64,000 nucleotides of DNA from JAUIIK01 sp041390865 (GCA_041390865.1 JAWKPC010000001.1:248001-312000); one strand, 5' to 3'. Positions 1 through 9,624 are shown, counted from the stretch's first letter. The notes: generated by a model from the sequence alone, not told the origin. Made by a program: numbers and translations.

Positions 1-1
1 G

Positions 2-490
2 GTCTGGGGCGAGCGGATTGATGCGCCGGTCATCGCCCATGCCCCGAATGCCGATCCGGGCGCGGTCGTCTTCGACGGGATGAAGGCCGGATACGCCCGC
101 AACGCCGATATTCTGCTGGTCGATACCGCCGGCCGGTTGCATACCAAGTACAATCTGATGGAGGAGCTGACCAAGATCAAGCGAGTGATGCAGCGACACG
201 TCGAGGAAGCGCCCCAGGAAGTCCTGCTGATCATTGACGCGACGACCGGCCAGAACGGCCTTGTGCAGGCGAAGAAGTTCGCCGAGGCGGCCGACATCAC
301 CGACATTATGATCTCGAAGCTTGACGGAACGGCCAAGGGCGGCATTGCGTTCGCTATCTCACGCCAGCTGGGCATTCCGATCTCGTACGTCGGCACCGGA
401 GAGAAAGTCACGGACTTCGCCGAGTTCAACCACGAAGCCTTCGTCGATTCCCTCTTTTTTGAGGAAGATGAAGAGGTCAAGGGTCGATAA
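2..490 (+). CDS. ftsY: Signal recognition particle receptor FtsY, C-terminal part (5' truncated by window)
   Basis: GTPase receptor that docks SRP-ribosome complexes at the membrane and works with Ffh. The reading frame is open from base 2, so the N-terminal acidic and helical-bundle regions and the P-loop lie outside the window. Visible G-domain motifs are DTAGRLHTKYNLMEEL (G3, DTAGR), SKLDGTAKGG (G4, the T/SKLDG guanine-specificity motif) and GTGEKVTDFAEF (G5 and closing loop), in the usual order and spacing. The C-terminus FDxxxFVDSLFFEEDEE is typical of FtsY rather than Ffh, which would continue into a methionine-rich M domain. Family assignment is secure. Upstream neighbours are unknown. 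Confidence 0.95.
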   Translation, partial: VWGERIDAPVIAHAPNADPGAVVFDGMKAGYARNADILLVDTAGRLHTKYNLMEELTKIKRVMQRHVEEAPQEVLLIIDATTGQNGLVQAKKFAEAADITDIMISKLDGTAKGGIAFAISRQLGIPISYVGTGEKVTDFAEFNHEAFVDSLFFEEDEEVKGR

Positions 491-892
491 TCGGCCAGGT
501 CTCAGGGCTCGAATGTCTCTCCACTCAACTGGCGCATCGCCGGGTGATCTTGTCGCCTCCAGCGTCGATGCTGCCGGCTCTTGAAACCTTCCCGAGCCGG
601 CTGTTCCAACTCGTTGCTCTGGTGCTCGAACGTTCCTTTTGGCACCCGCTACCTTTGAAGGCATTTGCCAGACCGGAGGCGAGATGCCACGTCCGTTCTT
701 CCGTTCTCGCATTCGGGATGAGACGAAGCAACCGGCGACGAGCCGGTATGCGGAAACACCGCTTGGGACTGAAGTACTGTGCGGTGCGTGCCCGGCTTTT
801 CCCTATACTTGAAAGTATTGTCGACTGCGGGGTGCGTGTTATGTCGGCAATAAGTGTGCAGATTTCCGAACCGTAGAACTGGAAGGACCTTT
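491..892. other. Intergenic region with two adjacent hairpins
   Basis: About 400 bases without a convincing gene. Two small perfect hairpins sit side by side: CCGGC/GCCGG at 732-746 with a 5-base loop and GCGG/CCGC at 750-762 with a 5-base loop. A loose promoter-like pair (TTGTCG near 828, TATGTC near 850) precedes the ribosome binding site of the next gene at 881-889. The hairpins could belong to a structured leader, but no known riboswitch consensus was recognised. Confidence 0.3.
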
Positions 893-2987
893 ATGCTACG
901 GATGATCCGGAGCGCCGGCATCTGCCTGCTCGTCGTGGCGAGCCTGGCAGCTGTACCGCTGGCGCAACCAGAGAGGGCACTGGCAGACAACGCCACGCTC
1001 TCGACCTGCGATGAGTCGAGCCTCGATGCCGCGCTTGCCACGGCGGAGCTCAACGGGGGGGACGATCGAAGTTACCTGTTCCGGTACGATCACCCTGACC
1101 GACCGCAAGCGAATCAATACCGATATCACGATCAACGGCAACGGTGGCCTCACCCTCGACGGCAACGATGCCACCCGTATCTTCATCACCTGGGCCAATG
1201 TCGGCCGGCTGGTTCTGAACGACATGACGCTTCAGAACGCCAGTTCCGACGACGGCGGCGCGATCCGGAATGAAGGTACGCTGGAGACCAGTAACGTCCT
1301 GTTCTCCTCGAACAATGCCACTGGAAACGGCGGCGCGATCTACAATGCCGCTACCGGTACTGCCACGATCAAGAACACCTCATTCTCGGGCAATACGTCG
1401 ACCGAGGATGGAGCCGGAATCTACAACATCGGCACGATGACGATCGAGAATTCCGATTTCGTCGCAAATAACACGGCGACCGATGATGCCGGCGCGATCC
1501 GTAATGCCGGACCGCTGACGATCACCGACTCCACATTCAGCAACAACACGGCTGGTGGAGCGGGCGGCGCGATCAACACGAACGCCCAGAGCAACATCAC
1601 GATCGAAGGCAGCACCTTTTCGAACAACAGCGCGACCGGCAACGGTGGCGCGATCAACAACAACGGGACGCTGACCGTCTCGACGAGCACGTTCACGAGC
1701 AACAGCTCGGGTATCTACGGCGGCGCGATCCGCAACAACGGCACCTTGGGGCTCACGTCGACGACGATCAGCGGTAATAGCGCGGTCACCGCCGGCGGCG
1801 GCTTGCACGGTCCGGCCACGATGGCGGCGACGATCGTTGCCAACAGCACGACCGGTGGGAACTGTGCCGGCGCGATCACATCGGGTGGCTACAACCTGAC
1901 CGATGATGACAGCTGCAACCTGGCCGGCACCGGCGACATTGAGAACAGCGAAAACATCGATCTCGGCCCGCTCCAGGACAATGGCGGCCCGACCGAGACG
2001 ATGATGCCGCTCTACTCGTCGGACGCGATCAACGCGGCCGCCTGCAGCGTCGCCAGCGAGTTCGACCAGCGCGACGTCGAGCGCCCGGATAGCGGGACGG
2101 TCTGCGATATAGGCGCTGTCGAGGCCGACTTCGCGATCGGCGCGATCAATGTCACCAACCCGCCGCCACAGGAAGGCACCGCGGTAGCGGTCCAGGCGCT
2201 AACGATCAATCCCGACGGCGGCACGTTGACCTATCGCTTTGATTGCGACAACGATTCGACCTACGAGACGGCGGGCACCGGCAGCGATGACGAGGGTACC
2301 GACGAGTGCACCTACGACGACGAAGGGCCGCAGACGATCGGCGTCCAGGTCTGCAACGATGAGAGTCCGGCCGACTGCCTGACGGACACGATCGTGATCA
2401 CGGTCGAAAACGTCGCGCCGACAATCGTCAATATCATCACCGATGGCGGCGTGCCTCCCGGTTCCCCGATCACGGTGACGGTCAATGCGACCGATCCCGG
2501 TGTCAATGACATCCTCAGCTATCGTTTCGACTGCGACAACGACAGCGTCTACGAAGTCGGGCCGCAGCTGAGTGATACGACGACCTGCACGCTTGATCCG
2601 AGTCAGGCCTATTCGACGATCAACGTCGAGGTCAGCGACGGGGATAGCGGCGTCACAACCGACAGCGTGGTCGTGGGCCAGGCGCAGGTGCTCTGCGCCA
2701 GTTACTACACAGGAGCGCTGTCCGCGCCGACGGCGAACGGTTGCCCGGCCGGCAGCTACGAGCTGACGCTGCCGTCAAGCTCCTCGCAGACGGTCTGCAT
2801 CAATCCCTACACGGGCGCGCTGATCTGGTCCCCGCAGGGAACCTGCGGCACCGCCTACCGGGCGCACGTCGTGCCGGATGACGGCCCGATCAATTACTGC
2901 CAGAGTCTGTGGACGGGCCAGTTGCGCTATAGCTGGAACGGCGCCTGCTGGAGTAATGAAGCCGCGGGGGTGATCCCGGGTAACTAG
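893..2987 (+). CDS. Secreted parallel beta-helix protein with choice-of-anchor Q-like segment (one frameshift)
   Basis: Likely an extracellular surface protein of unknown ligand. Translation starts at ATG 893 behind a GGAAGGACC ribosome binding site and gives a Sec signal peptide (MLRMIRSAGICLLVVASLAA, cleaved near ALA-DN). After about 55 codons the frame breaks at a run of seven G (1055-1061). With six G the protein reads on as NGG-TIEVTCSG to the stop at 2987, about 697 residues. Residues 60-330 are repeats of the type GGAIxNxGTLxIxxSTFSxN, the pattern of right-handed beta-helix (Pmp-like) proteins. A segment NGGPTETMMPL...DQRD..RP...CDIGAVE resembles choice-of-anchor Q domains. Then follow two PKD/Ig-like segments with Asp-rich DCDNDS motifs and a Cys-containing C-terminus. 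A terminator-like hairpin follows. Confidence 0.8.
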
Positions 2988-3012
2988 CCCGCTCCGACGC
3001 CTCTCCGTTGGG

Positions 3013-3063
3013 AATGCGAACCGCCTCCGTATTGCTCACCAGCAAACGGAGGCGGTTCGCATT
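3013..3063 (+). terminator. Perfect 18-bp inverted repeat after the beta-helix gene
   Basis: AATGCGAACCGCCTCCGT at 3013-3030 is exactly complementary to 3046-3063 across a 15-base loop. No T-tract follows, so termination strength is uncertain, but its position 26 bases past the stop fits a terminator. Confidence 0.6.
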
Positions 3064-3358
3064 ATGGTTGAAGAATCCGTCCATTTCCGACTCCAATGAG
3101 ACAGGTCTTGCCATCTCGGCTCGATTCGACTGGGGCGCGCGGTGCGGCTACGACGAATCTCCAAGACGGCACGACCCGGCCGTCCATCAGAGAACGTCGG
3201 CCGGATGGCAATCGGCGCGCCCGAATGGACCGGAATCTAGTGGAATGTGCGGTCAACGATGTTGCACGTTTGCGGGCAGGTCGACAAAACGTCGGCTCCG
3301 CCGTTGCCTCAGCCGCGGCATGCGGGTCTTTCGCATGACATGCGTCTTGCCTGCGCGC

Positions 3359-4069
3359 TTATCTCATATCCTGTAGCGAACGTCGCTGTCGCCCATCCTC
3401 GTCGAAATTCTCCGGGCTGAGCCAGTTTTCGAACCCCTGTTCAATCGATGGCCATTCGCTGTCGATAATCGAATACCAGGCGGTGTCGCGATTGTTGCCC
3501 TTGACGATGACGTGGTTGTAGAACGTTCCCTCGTACTGGAAACCGAGACGGTTGGCGGCGCGGCGGGATGCGGCATTGAGGGCGTTGCATTTCCACTCCA
3601 GACGCCGGTAGCGGAGGTCGGTCATGGCGTAGCGCATCATCATATACAGGGCTTCTGTTGTCGCGGTCGAGGCCTGGATCGCGGGAGAAAACCAGATGTG
3701 TCCAATTTCGATCGACCCATGCAACGGGACGATGTTCAGATAGCTCGCCATTCCCGACGTACGTCCGGAGGCTGCGTCCCGAACCGCGAAGAACATCGGG
3801 TCCGACGTCGACGCGCAGGTTCTGAGCCAGCCGTGGAAGCTCGCGCCGTCCGGGAACGGCCCGTAGGGGAGATAATCCCAGATATCGGCTGATCCCGACT
3901 CGCCATGGGAGAGTTCGTAGAGATCGTCGCCATGCCGGTCCGGATCGAGCGGTTCCAGGGACACCGACCTTCCCGTGATCGTTTTTCCATTCCGGATAAC
4001 GTCCGCCTGGTAGCTCCGAAACGTGCGTGCCCCGGATAGCGGGCGTCGCGGGGCTAGTTGCTCTTCCAT
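3359..4069 (-). CDS. GNAT family N-acetyltransferase (RimJ/RimL-like)
   Basis: Predicted cytoplasmic acetyl-CoA-dependent N-acetyltransferase. The protein shows the RimJ/RimL layout: an N-terminal strand with VSLEPLDPDRHGDDLYEL, a central IGHIWFSPAIQASTATTEALYMMMRYAM segment (beta4 and the acetyl-CoA pyrophosphate region), and the late RRLEWKCNALNAASRRAANRLGF signature in which Asn and Arg side chains usually line the cofactor pocket. Substrate cannot be read from sequence. In-frame ATGs exist at 4135, 4075 and 4069. The 4135 start would reach into the promoter region of the divergent gene at 4156, so 4069 was chosen, with no strong ribosome binding site to decide. Confidence 0.82.
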   Translation of the reverse strand: MEEQLAPRRPLSGARTFRSYQADVIRNGKTITGRSVSLEPLDPDRHGDDLYELSHGESGSADIWDYLPYGPFPDGASFHGWLRTCASTSDPMFFAVRDAASGRTSGMASYLNIVPLHGSIEIGHIWFSPAIQASTATTEALYMMMRYAMTDLRYRRLEWKCNALNAASRRAANRLGFQYEGTFYNHVIVKGNNRDTAWYSIIDSEWPSIEQGFENWLSPENFDEDGRQRRSLQDMR

Positions 4070-4155
4070 ATACATGAGTCTGTCTAGCTGGATCTCCGTC
4101 GTGCTACGCTGGGTGCACGATCCCTCAAGCATCATAGAAGGCGAATGGAGAGATC

Positions 4156-5166
4156 ATGACCTTTCATACCTACGTCGGCAGCCACTCGGGGGTCTGCCGC
4201 CTGGATGGCGATTCGGTCGAGCAGCTCGGCCTGGACGGTCATCGGGTATCAGCGATCTATGCCCGTAGCGATGGCAACGGAAATGATGTCATTCTCGCCG
4301 GAACCTACGGCGACGGTATGTATCGCAGTGCCGACTCCGGGCAGACCTGGGAGCCGGCAAACGAAGGGATGACCGCGTCGGCGTTCAGGACGATTCAGGA
4401 CGATCCGACGTCCGACGGCTCGATCATCTGCGGGACCGAGCCGGCTCGTGCGTTCCGGAGCGCTGACCTGGGCGTGAGCTGGCAGGGGCTGGATGGGATC
4501 AAGGAGATCGATTCCGTCCCGGACTGGTACCTCCCCTATTCACCCAGGGCGGGAGCGCTGAGGAATTTCTACTCTCCACCGGGAGAAAACCGGCGCCTGC
4601 TCGGGGCCGTCGAGGTGGGAGGGTTGCTGGAGTCAACCGACGGGGGCGGGGACTGGCGCTTGATCGACGTCTCTCCGGATGATGACATCCATTACGTCAC
4701 AGGCCACCCGACCCAGACGGATCTTCTCTACACGGCCCTTGGCTGGGCCTCGCTGGACCGGGACCGGAGCAGGCAAACGCCTCCACCACTCGGCGGCGTC
4801 GGCCGGTCCGAAGATAGCGGTCGGACCTGGACCAAGTTTCACGCCGACTACACCCGGGCTGTCATCGTCCCGCCGGCGCGCCACGATCTCTTGCTCACGG
4901 CGCCGGCCCAGCGTGTCGGCGCGCTCGGGAGAATCGAGGTGTCGTCAGACGGCGGCGAGTCCTGGGAAGCGGCCGGCAACGGCCTCGAGAGTCCGATGGA
5001 CGACATGGTCGAACTGTTCGTGCCAGCTCCGGATGACACGATCTGGGCGGTCTGCTCGGGCGGGCGGTTGCTCTTCTCCGAGCCTGGCCCCTGGCTGTGG
5101 CGGTCGCCGTTTGCGGGGGACCAGCCGTTCAAGGCCGAAGCGGTCGCCTTCGTAACCGGCAGCTAA
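4156..5166 (+). CDS. BNR/Asp-box repeat beta-propeller protein
   Basis: 336-residue protein with several Asp-box-like motifs (SADSGQTWEP, SADLGVSWQG, STDGGGDWRL, SEDSGRTWTK, SSDGGESWEA), spaced about 45-60 residues as in sialidase/Vps10-type propellers. It has no signal peptide or membrane segment, so it is probably cytoplasmic. The family includes many uncharacterised proteins and the sequence gives no catalytic signature of a sialidase. Start ATG 4156 follows a GGAGAG ribosome binding site (4148-4153). The gene diverges from the GNAT gene and is followed by a strong terminator hairpin. Confidence 0.75.
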   Translation: MTFHTYVGSHSGVCRLDGDSVEQLGLDGHRVSAIYARSDGNGNDVILAGTYGDGMYRSADSGQTWEPANEGMTASAFRTIQDDPTSDGSIICGTEPARAFRSADLGVSWQGLDGIKEIDSVPDWYLPYSPRAGALRNFYSPPGENRRLLGAVEVGGLLESTDGGGDWRLIDVSPDDDIHYVTGHPTQTDLLYTALGWASLDRDRSRQTPPPLGGVGRSEDSGRTWTKFHADYTRAVIVPPARHDLLLTAPAQRVGALGRIEVSSDGGESWEAAGNGLESPMDDMVELFVPAPDDTIWAVCSGGRLLFSEPGPWLWRSPFAGDQPFKAEAVAFVTGS

Positions 5167-5207
5167 CCGGCGCGAGGCGTCGCTACGCGGCGAGCACGCG
5201 AGCAATA

Positions 5208-5241
5208 GAAGACGCCGGCTCAGATACGAGCCGGCGTCTTC
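5208..5241. terminator. 14-bp stem hairpin between convergent genes
   Basis: GAAGACGCCGGCTC at 5208-5221 pairs perfectly with 5228-5241 around a 6-base loop. It lies between the Asp-box gene (+) and the HxlR gene (-), so it can serve both. Confidence 0.75.
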
Positions 5242-5277
5242 GTCCTCTGCGCAACTATTACGATAAAGACCAGTCAA

Positions 5278-5655
5278 CTAGTCTGTACTATGCGTTCCAT
5301 TCGGAACCCAATCCTCTGCCCAGCTGTCGACCGCCTGGACGACTGAATCCAGCGCCTTGCCCTTCTGCGTCAGCAGGTACTCGATGCGGACCGGCTTGTC
5401 GGGGATTACGATACGCTCGACAATGCCTTCCGCTTCAAGCTCCTTGAGCCGGACTGAAACGAGCCGGTCGCTGAGGCCGGGTATGGTTGCCGTCAGTTCG
5501 CTGAAGTGCTTCGCGCCATTCAACATGGCCCGGATGATCGCACCGGTCCAGCGGCGTCCGATCAGTTCCACCGCGTGGTGGTACTTCTCGTTGAAGACGG
5601 TCATATCGCGTTGCGTCTCAGTATTACCTTTCATACTTCCAATATAAGTTGTCAC
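5278..5655 (-). CDS. HxlR family winged-helix transcriptional regulator
   Basis: 125-residue MarR-like regulator of the HxlR family. The family core is plain: KYHHAVELIGRRWTGAIIRAMLNGAKHFSEL, then IPGLSDRLVSVRLKELEAEGIVERIV (recognition helix and turn), then the wing IEYLLTQKGKALDSVVQAVDSWAEDW. It probably binds DNA as a dimer. The GTG start at 5655 has a GGGAG ribosome binding site; an ATG at 5634 is the alternative. It diverges from the nitroreductase gene, a common arrangement in which HxlR regulators control an oxidoreductase in response to electrophilic or redox stress. The palindrome at 5766-5780 is a candidate operator. Confidence 0.88.
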   Translation of the reverse strand: MTTYIGSMKGNTETQRDMTVFNEKYHHAVELIGRRWTGAIIRAMLNGAKHFSELTATIPGLSDRLVSVRLKELEAEGIVERIVIPDKPVRIEYLLTQKGKALDSVVQAVDSWAEDWVPNGTHSTD

Positions 5656-5765
5656 CCACTCTCCCTACTAGATGATTTGGTCCTGCCAATCTATTCCGGC
5701 GGTAGAACCCCGTTTCCGCCTTCCGACTGCATCTGACCAGACCAACAACTGCAATTCAGTTAGCC

Positions 5766-5780
5766 TGACACTAAATGTCA
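5766..5780. promoter_or_regulatory. Candidate operator TGACA-N5-TGTCA
   Basis: Perfect 5-5-5 inverted repeat TGACACTAAATGTCA in the 232-bp gap between hxlR-like and nitroreductase genes. Position and symmetry suit a dimeric winged-helix regulator. Binding is inferred only. Confidence 0.35.
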
Positions 5781-5887
5781 CCTCATAAGAAAAACGCATG
5801 AAAACGCTGATGGTTGCGCGGATAAGCGGCTATCCTTTCGGTGTGCGCCTCTACTATGTACGAAGCAACAGCACGAAAGGATCACCC

Positions 5888-6415
5888 ATGAACCAGAAAC
5901 CGATGATGCCGGCCTACCTGGCGATCGTCTCGAAACGCGAGGTCCGCAAGTACACGGATCGGGAAATTCCGGACGAGATCGTCGAGCGGATGCTCCAGGC
6001 AGGACGGGCGACGGGCAGCTCGCGCAATCGCCAGCCCTGGCGGTTCTACGTCGTACGAAACCGCGAGACACTGGACCGGCTCGGGGATTCCGTCTCGGCG
6101 CCCGCCAATTTGAAGGGATGCCGGCTCGCCATCGCCATCGTCATGACGCGGTCGCAGGCGTTTGACGCCGGCCGGGTCGCCCAGAATATCGCGCTCGCCG
6201 CCTGGGCGGATGGGATCGGGACGTGTCCCAACACGCCTCGGGATCTCCCGGCGATTCGGTCGCTCCTCGACCTCGAAGAGGACTGGGACGTGCCGACAAT
6301 CCTCAGCGCCGGTTTCCCCGCGGAGGCGCTGCGGCCACTAAACTCTGATCCCGGAGGGATCCTCGAGCGGATCGACCGCAAGCCGCTTGACGAGCTCACG
6401 CATTGGATTGATTAG
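5888..6415 (+). CDS. Nitroreductase family protein
   Basis: 175-residue FMN-dependent NAD(P)H oxidoreductase-like protein. Family landmarks: an N-terminal SKREVRKYTDREIPDEIVERMLQAGRATGSSRNRQPWRF segment, in which the S/R-N-x-Q-PW stretch contacts FMN, a middle AQNIALAAWADGIGTC helix, and a C-terminal FPAE-type element with a glycine-poor tail. The real substrate is unknown; the family reduces nitroaromatics, quinones or flavin derivatives. Start ATG 5888 lies 6 bases after AAAGGA. An upstream in-frame ATG at 5798 would add 30 residues without family similarity. Divergent from the HxlR regulator. Confidence 0.85.
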   Translation: MNQKPMMPAYLAIVSKREVRKYTDREIPDEIVERMLQAGRATGSSRNRQPWRFYVVRNRETLDRLGDSVSAPANLKGCRLAIAIVMTRSQAFDAGRVAQNIALAAWADGIGTCPNTPRDLPAIRSLLDLEEDWDVPTILSAGFPAEALRPLNSDPGGILERIDRKPLDELTHWID

Positions 6416-6444
6416 CGCGGATCTGAATCGGGGAGAGGGGAAGC

Positions 6445-7713
6445 ATGACGAATGTTCTCGTTGTCGGCTTGGGGGGCCGGGAACACACATTGGCCTGGAA
6501 GCTGAGGCAGAGTCCCGACCTGGGTGAGCTCTATTGCGCGCCGGGCAACGCCGGGACGCGGGCTGTCGCGACGAATCTCGATGTCTCCGACGGTGATGTC
6601 GATGGCCTCCTGGCCGCAGCCGAGGAATATGGTATCGATCTGGTGGTGGTCGGGCCGGAAGCTCCGCTGGCGGCAGGATTGGCAGACCGCCTTCGGGAGT
6701 CCGGGCTGCTGGTATTCGGGCCGAACCGGGCCGCCGCGCAGATCGAGAGCAGCAAGTCCTGGGCCAAGGAGATCATGGAAGAGTGGGGCGTCCCGACGGG
6801 CGCGGCCCGGGTCGCGACGAGCGTTAAGGATGCCCATGGCGCAGTTGATGCGTCCAGCCTGCCGATTGTGGTCAAGGCGGACGGGCTGACGACCGGCAAG
6901 GGCGTCTACGTCTGCAGCCGGCGCGACGAAGCGCACCAGGCTGTCGATGCGCTCATGGCGGACGGTATCTTCGGCGAGGCCGGCGCAACCGTGCTTATCG
7001 AAGAGTTCCTTGACGGTATGGAGATTTCGATTCTGGCCGTTACCGATGGGACGACCATCGTCCCATTGCTGCCGGCGTGTGACTACAAGCGCATCGGCGA
7101 AGGCGATACCGGTCCGAACACCGGCGGTATGGGCGCATATTGTCCTCCCGGGAGAGCGGACGGGGCCCTGGTCGACCGGATCGTTCGTGAGATCATCCGG
7201 CCAACCCTGGATGGTATCCGGTCGCGTGCCGGTGAATATCGCGGCGTTCTCTATGCCGGGCTGATCCTGACCGGGTCGGGGCCGAAGGTGCTGGAGTTCA
7301 ACTGCCGCTTCGGGGATCCGGAAACACAGGTCGTTCTGCCGATGCTCGAGTCGGACTTCCTCCAGCTCTGTCTCGCAACAGCTCGCGGAGAGCTTGCCGA
7401 TCACCCACCGCTGAGGTGGTCTGAGGGCGGCTGTGTCGCCGTGGTGCTCGCTTCGGAGGGGTACCCTGGTTCCTACACGACGGGGCTGCCGATCGCCGGT
7501 CTGGAGGCGATTCCGGACGGCGGAGTCGTTTTTCATGCGGGAACGTCGACGGATAACGGCGGCGTGGTTACCTCCGGGGGCCGGGTACTTGCAGCGGTGG
7601 GCCGTGGCCCGACGCTCGCCGACGCGCGTGATCTCGCCTATCAAACGGCGGATGCCATCTCATTCGAGGGCGCATACCGCCGGAACGACATCGCAAGCCG
7701 GGAACTCGAATAG
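6445..7713 (+). CDS. purD: Phosphoribosylamine--glycine ligase (GARS)
   Basis: Second step of de novo purine synthesis: phosphoribosylamine + glycine + ATP to GAR. The 422-residue length is normal. Motifs in order: VVGLGGREHTLAWKL at the N-terminus, GPEAPLAAGLADRL, the ATP-grasp segment with IVVKADGLTTGKGVYV, EEFLDGMEISILAVTDG, the GARS signature YKRIGEGDTGPNTGGMGAY, and LEFNCRFGDPETQVVLPML with metal ligands. Start ATG 6445 is preceded by GGGGAAG. It stands alone, 29 bases after the nitroreductase stop, with no other pur gene in the window, and ends in a clear hairpin. Confidence 0.96.
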   Translation: MTNVLVVGLGGREHTLAWKLRQSPDLGELYCAPGNAGTRAVATNLDVSDGDVDGLLAAAEEYGIDLVVVGPEAPLAAGLADRLRESGLLVFGPNRAAAQIESSKSWAKEIMEEWGVPTGAARVATSVKDAHGAVDASSLPIVVKADGLTTGKGVYVCSRRDEAHQAVDALMADGIFGEAGATVLIEEFLDGMEISILAVTDGTTIVPLLPACDYKRIGEGDTGPNTGGMGAYCPPGRADGALVDRIVREIIRPTLDGIRSRAGEYRGVLYAGLILTGSGPKVLEFNCRFGDPETQVVLPMLESDFLQLCLATARGELADHPPLRWSEGGCVAVVLASEGYPGSYTTGLPIAGLEAIPDGGVVFHAGTSTDNGGVVTSGGRVLAAVGRGPTLADARDLAYQTADAISFEGAYRRNDIASRELE

Positions 7714-7723
7714 CAGAAAACCA

Positions 7724-7754
7724 CGCACCGACCGGAGCAATTCCGGTCGGTGCG
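7724..7754. terminator. 13-bp stem hairpin after purD
   Basis: CGCACCGACCGGA (7724-7736) pairs perfectly with 7742-7754, loop of 5. It lies between convergent purD and the response regulator gene, so it may act in both directions. No T-run. Confidence 0.7.
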
Positions 7755-7835
7755 CGGCAGAGGGAGGGAGAGCGTCGGCTGATCAGGGGCTGGGAGGGGA
7801 TTACCCCGGATCAGTGATGTATCAATTGTCGTGCG

Positions 7836-8555
7836 CTACGCCACGTAGGTGGCGTCGCTCGATCCGATCTGGATCCATCCATGCTTGACGGCGTAGAGGA
7901 CGGCCTGGACGCGATCGGAGACCTCCAGCTTCCGGAGGACGCTGGTCATGTGATTCTTGACCGTCTGTTCGGTAATGAACAGCGCTTCGGCGATCTCCTT
8001 GTTGGAGAAACCCTGGGCGACGCAGTCGAGCACTTCGACCTCACGGACCGAGAGCGGCATCTGGTTCGTGGGTGGCGGCTCCGGCTTCTTGTTGCGGTCG
8101 CCGGAGAGATTGCGGAACTCGTTGAGGACTTTTCTGGCCAGTTGCGGCCGGCTCAGGACCGTTGCGTTGATCAGCTGCTCGCCGTTCGAAATGCGCGTCA
8201 GCGAGTCGATCAGTTCCTGAGCTTCGATGTCCTTCGACAGGAACGCCGAGGCCCCGACACGTACGGCGTCGAACAGCCGTTCGTCGTCGATGTGCATCGA
8301 GACAATGACAATGTGAGACGTGGGATGCTGCTTCTTGAGGATCCGGGCGATCTTGAGTCCGGTCACGCCGGGGAGCTGGATGTCGGTCAGGATGATGTGC
8401 GGTTGGTGGATATCGGCCAGGCGAATAGCTTCGTATCCCGTCGTCGCCTCAGCGACAACGCTGAACTTTCCACTCTCTTCGATCAGGCGGCGGATGCCCT
8501 GCCTGAAGAGTGGATGATCATCGACAATCATGATTGAGTTTCGATCGATCGCCAT
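7836..8555 (-). CDS. NarL/FixJ-type response regulator
   Basis: 239-residue two-component regulator. Receiver domain, residues 5-125: acidic pair in IMIVDDHPLF, phospho-acceptor Asp in IILTDIQLPGVTG, conserved Thr/Ser position in IVIVSMHIDD and Lys in AFLSKDIEAQE. A Pro-rich linker (about residues 155-168) leads to a LuxR-type HTH, residues 170-230: LSVREVEVLDCVAQGFSNKEIAEALFITEQTVKNHMTSVLRKLEVSDRVQAV. No histidine kinase gene is adjacent, so it is an orphan within this window. Start ATG 8555. Targets are unknown. Confidence 0.93.
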   Translation of the reverse strand: MAIDRNSIMIVDDHPLFRQGIRRLIEESGKFSVVAEATTGYEAIRLADIHQPHIILTDIQLPGVTGLKIARILKKQHPTSHIVIVSMHIDDERLFDAVRVGASAFLSKDIEAQELIDSLTRISNGEQLINATVLSRPQLARKVLNEFRNLSGDRNKKPEPPPTNQMPLSVREVEVLDCVAQGFSNKEIAEALFITEQTVKNHMTSVLRKLEVSDRVQAVLYAVKHGWIQIGSSDATYVA

Positions 8556-8857
8556 TTTTCCGATGACCTCCCGGATATCCGCGGCGCAACGCGCCAGCCT
8601 GAATGCGACAGCTTCCCTGTACTCGTTCGCGTTGACGGTCCGAAGTCCGTTTCCCAGATCTAGTACTTCGGATTGAGTCTCTAATCCCCCGCGAACTGTT
8701 CTGCTCTATCTATGAGGATAGGGACGCGCTACATTTCAGTCTATGGTGCATTATGGTTAGCGGGTTCGGTGCCCCTCTCCTAGTACTCGAAAGTACGGAG
8801 GTCCTAGGACCCGCATACGTACGATGTTTTACGGCCAATTTTGTGCGGATAAGACGG
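8556..8857. other. Intergenic region upstream of the response regulator
   Basis: About 300 bases with no gene. It holds the presumed promoter of the minus-strand regulator and the 3' end of the Nudix transcript. The only structure noticed is an imperfect inverted repeat around 8777-8800 (TAGTACT-CGAA-AGTAC). Confidence 0.3.
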
Positions 8858-9382
8858 TTATCTGAAGTGAGCCGTAATCATCTGTGCCGCGATAATCGTT
8901 TTCGCGTCGGCTATCCTTCCATCCCTCATCAGTCCTGGGATGCGGGCCGGCGAAACCCCGATAACATCCAGTATCTCGTCATGGTCGGGACCATGACCGG
9001 ACGGGGAAAGCGACTCCGCGCGAAACAGGACGATCTCTTCTGTCGCCCAGCCGGGACTGGAGTAGAAGCGGGCGATCTCGATCATCGACTCCGCCTGGAG
9101 TCCGGTCTCCTCTTCGAGCTCGCGACGCGCCGTCTCGATGGCACGTTCATGCGGCTCGCGCGTACCAGCCGGGATTTCGAGCATCGTCCGCCCCACGGGA
9201 TAGCGGAAGTGCTCGACGAGCAGGATCTTCCCGTCGTCGGTCAACGGGATGATCGCGACCGCGCCGGGGTGCTCGACGACCTCGCGGGTCGATGTGCGAC
9301 TGTTCGCGAGCCGGACAGTGTCCGAGCGGACCGTTAGCAGGTTGCCGCTGAAGACTGTTTCCGTGCGAATCTGCTCTTCCAT
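8858..9382 (-). CDS. Nudix hydrolase, ADP-ribose pyrophosphatase-like
   Basis: 174-residue cytoplasmic nucleoside-diphosphate-linked hydrolase. The Nudix box is complete: G-x5-E-x7-REL-x-EE-x-GL as GTREPHERAIETARRELEEETGL, which supplies the Mg2+ ligands. The preceding strands VVEHPGAVAIIPLTDDGKILLVEHFRYPVGRTMLEIPAG match ADP-ribose pyrophosphatases (NudF-like), where PAG sits just before the box, and FYSSPGWATEEIVLFRA follows. ADP-ribose is the likely substrate, but related members act on other NDP-sugars. Start ATG 9382 with AAGGGG 9 bases upstream. Confidence 0.9.
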   Translation of the reverse strand: MEEQIRTETVFSGNLLTVRSDTVRLANSRTSTREVVEHPGAVAIIPLTDDGKILLVEHFRYPVGRTMLEIPAGTREPHERAIETARRELEEETGLQAESMIEIARFYSSPGWATEEIVLFRAESLSPSGHGPDHDEILDVIGVSPARIPGLMRDGRIADAKTIIAAQMITAHFR

Positions 9383-9624
9383 GTGTTGAACCCCTTAAGT
9401 GTGGAAATCTAGCCTGGTGCCGTAACTTCGCTTGCCTTCGGTGCCTTGTTTGGAATCGAATGGAATCGTCCATACAATTGCCGGTCGGCCGCTGTGGTTG
9501 AATGGAGTGGGCGATCCGTACTCGCTCACGATTCACTATCGGGTCGACTATTCACCATGACAATGGCTCGGGTTTGTCCGGAGGCAACGTCCGGTAGCCA
9601 GATCAACGAAAAGAATGGAGACTG

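Noticed and set aside
6412..7644. 410-codon minus-strand open frame antisense to purD
   Set aside because: Shadow frame without recognisable motifs; purD is unambiguous.
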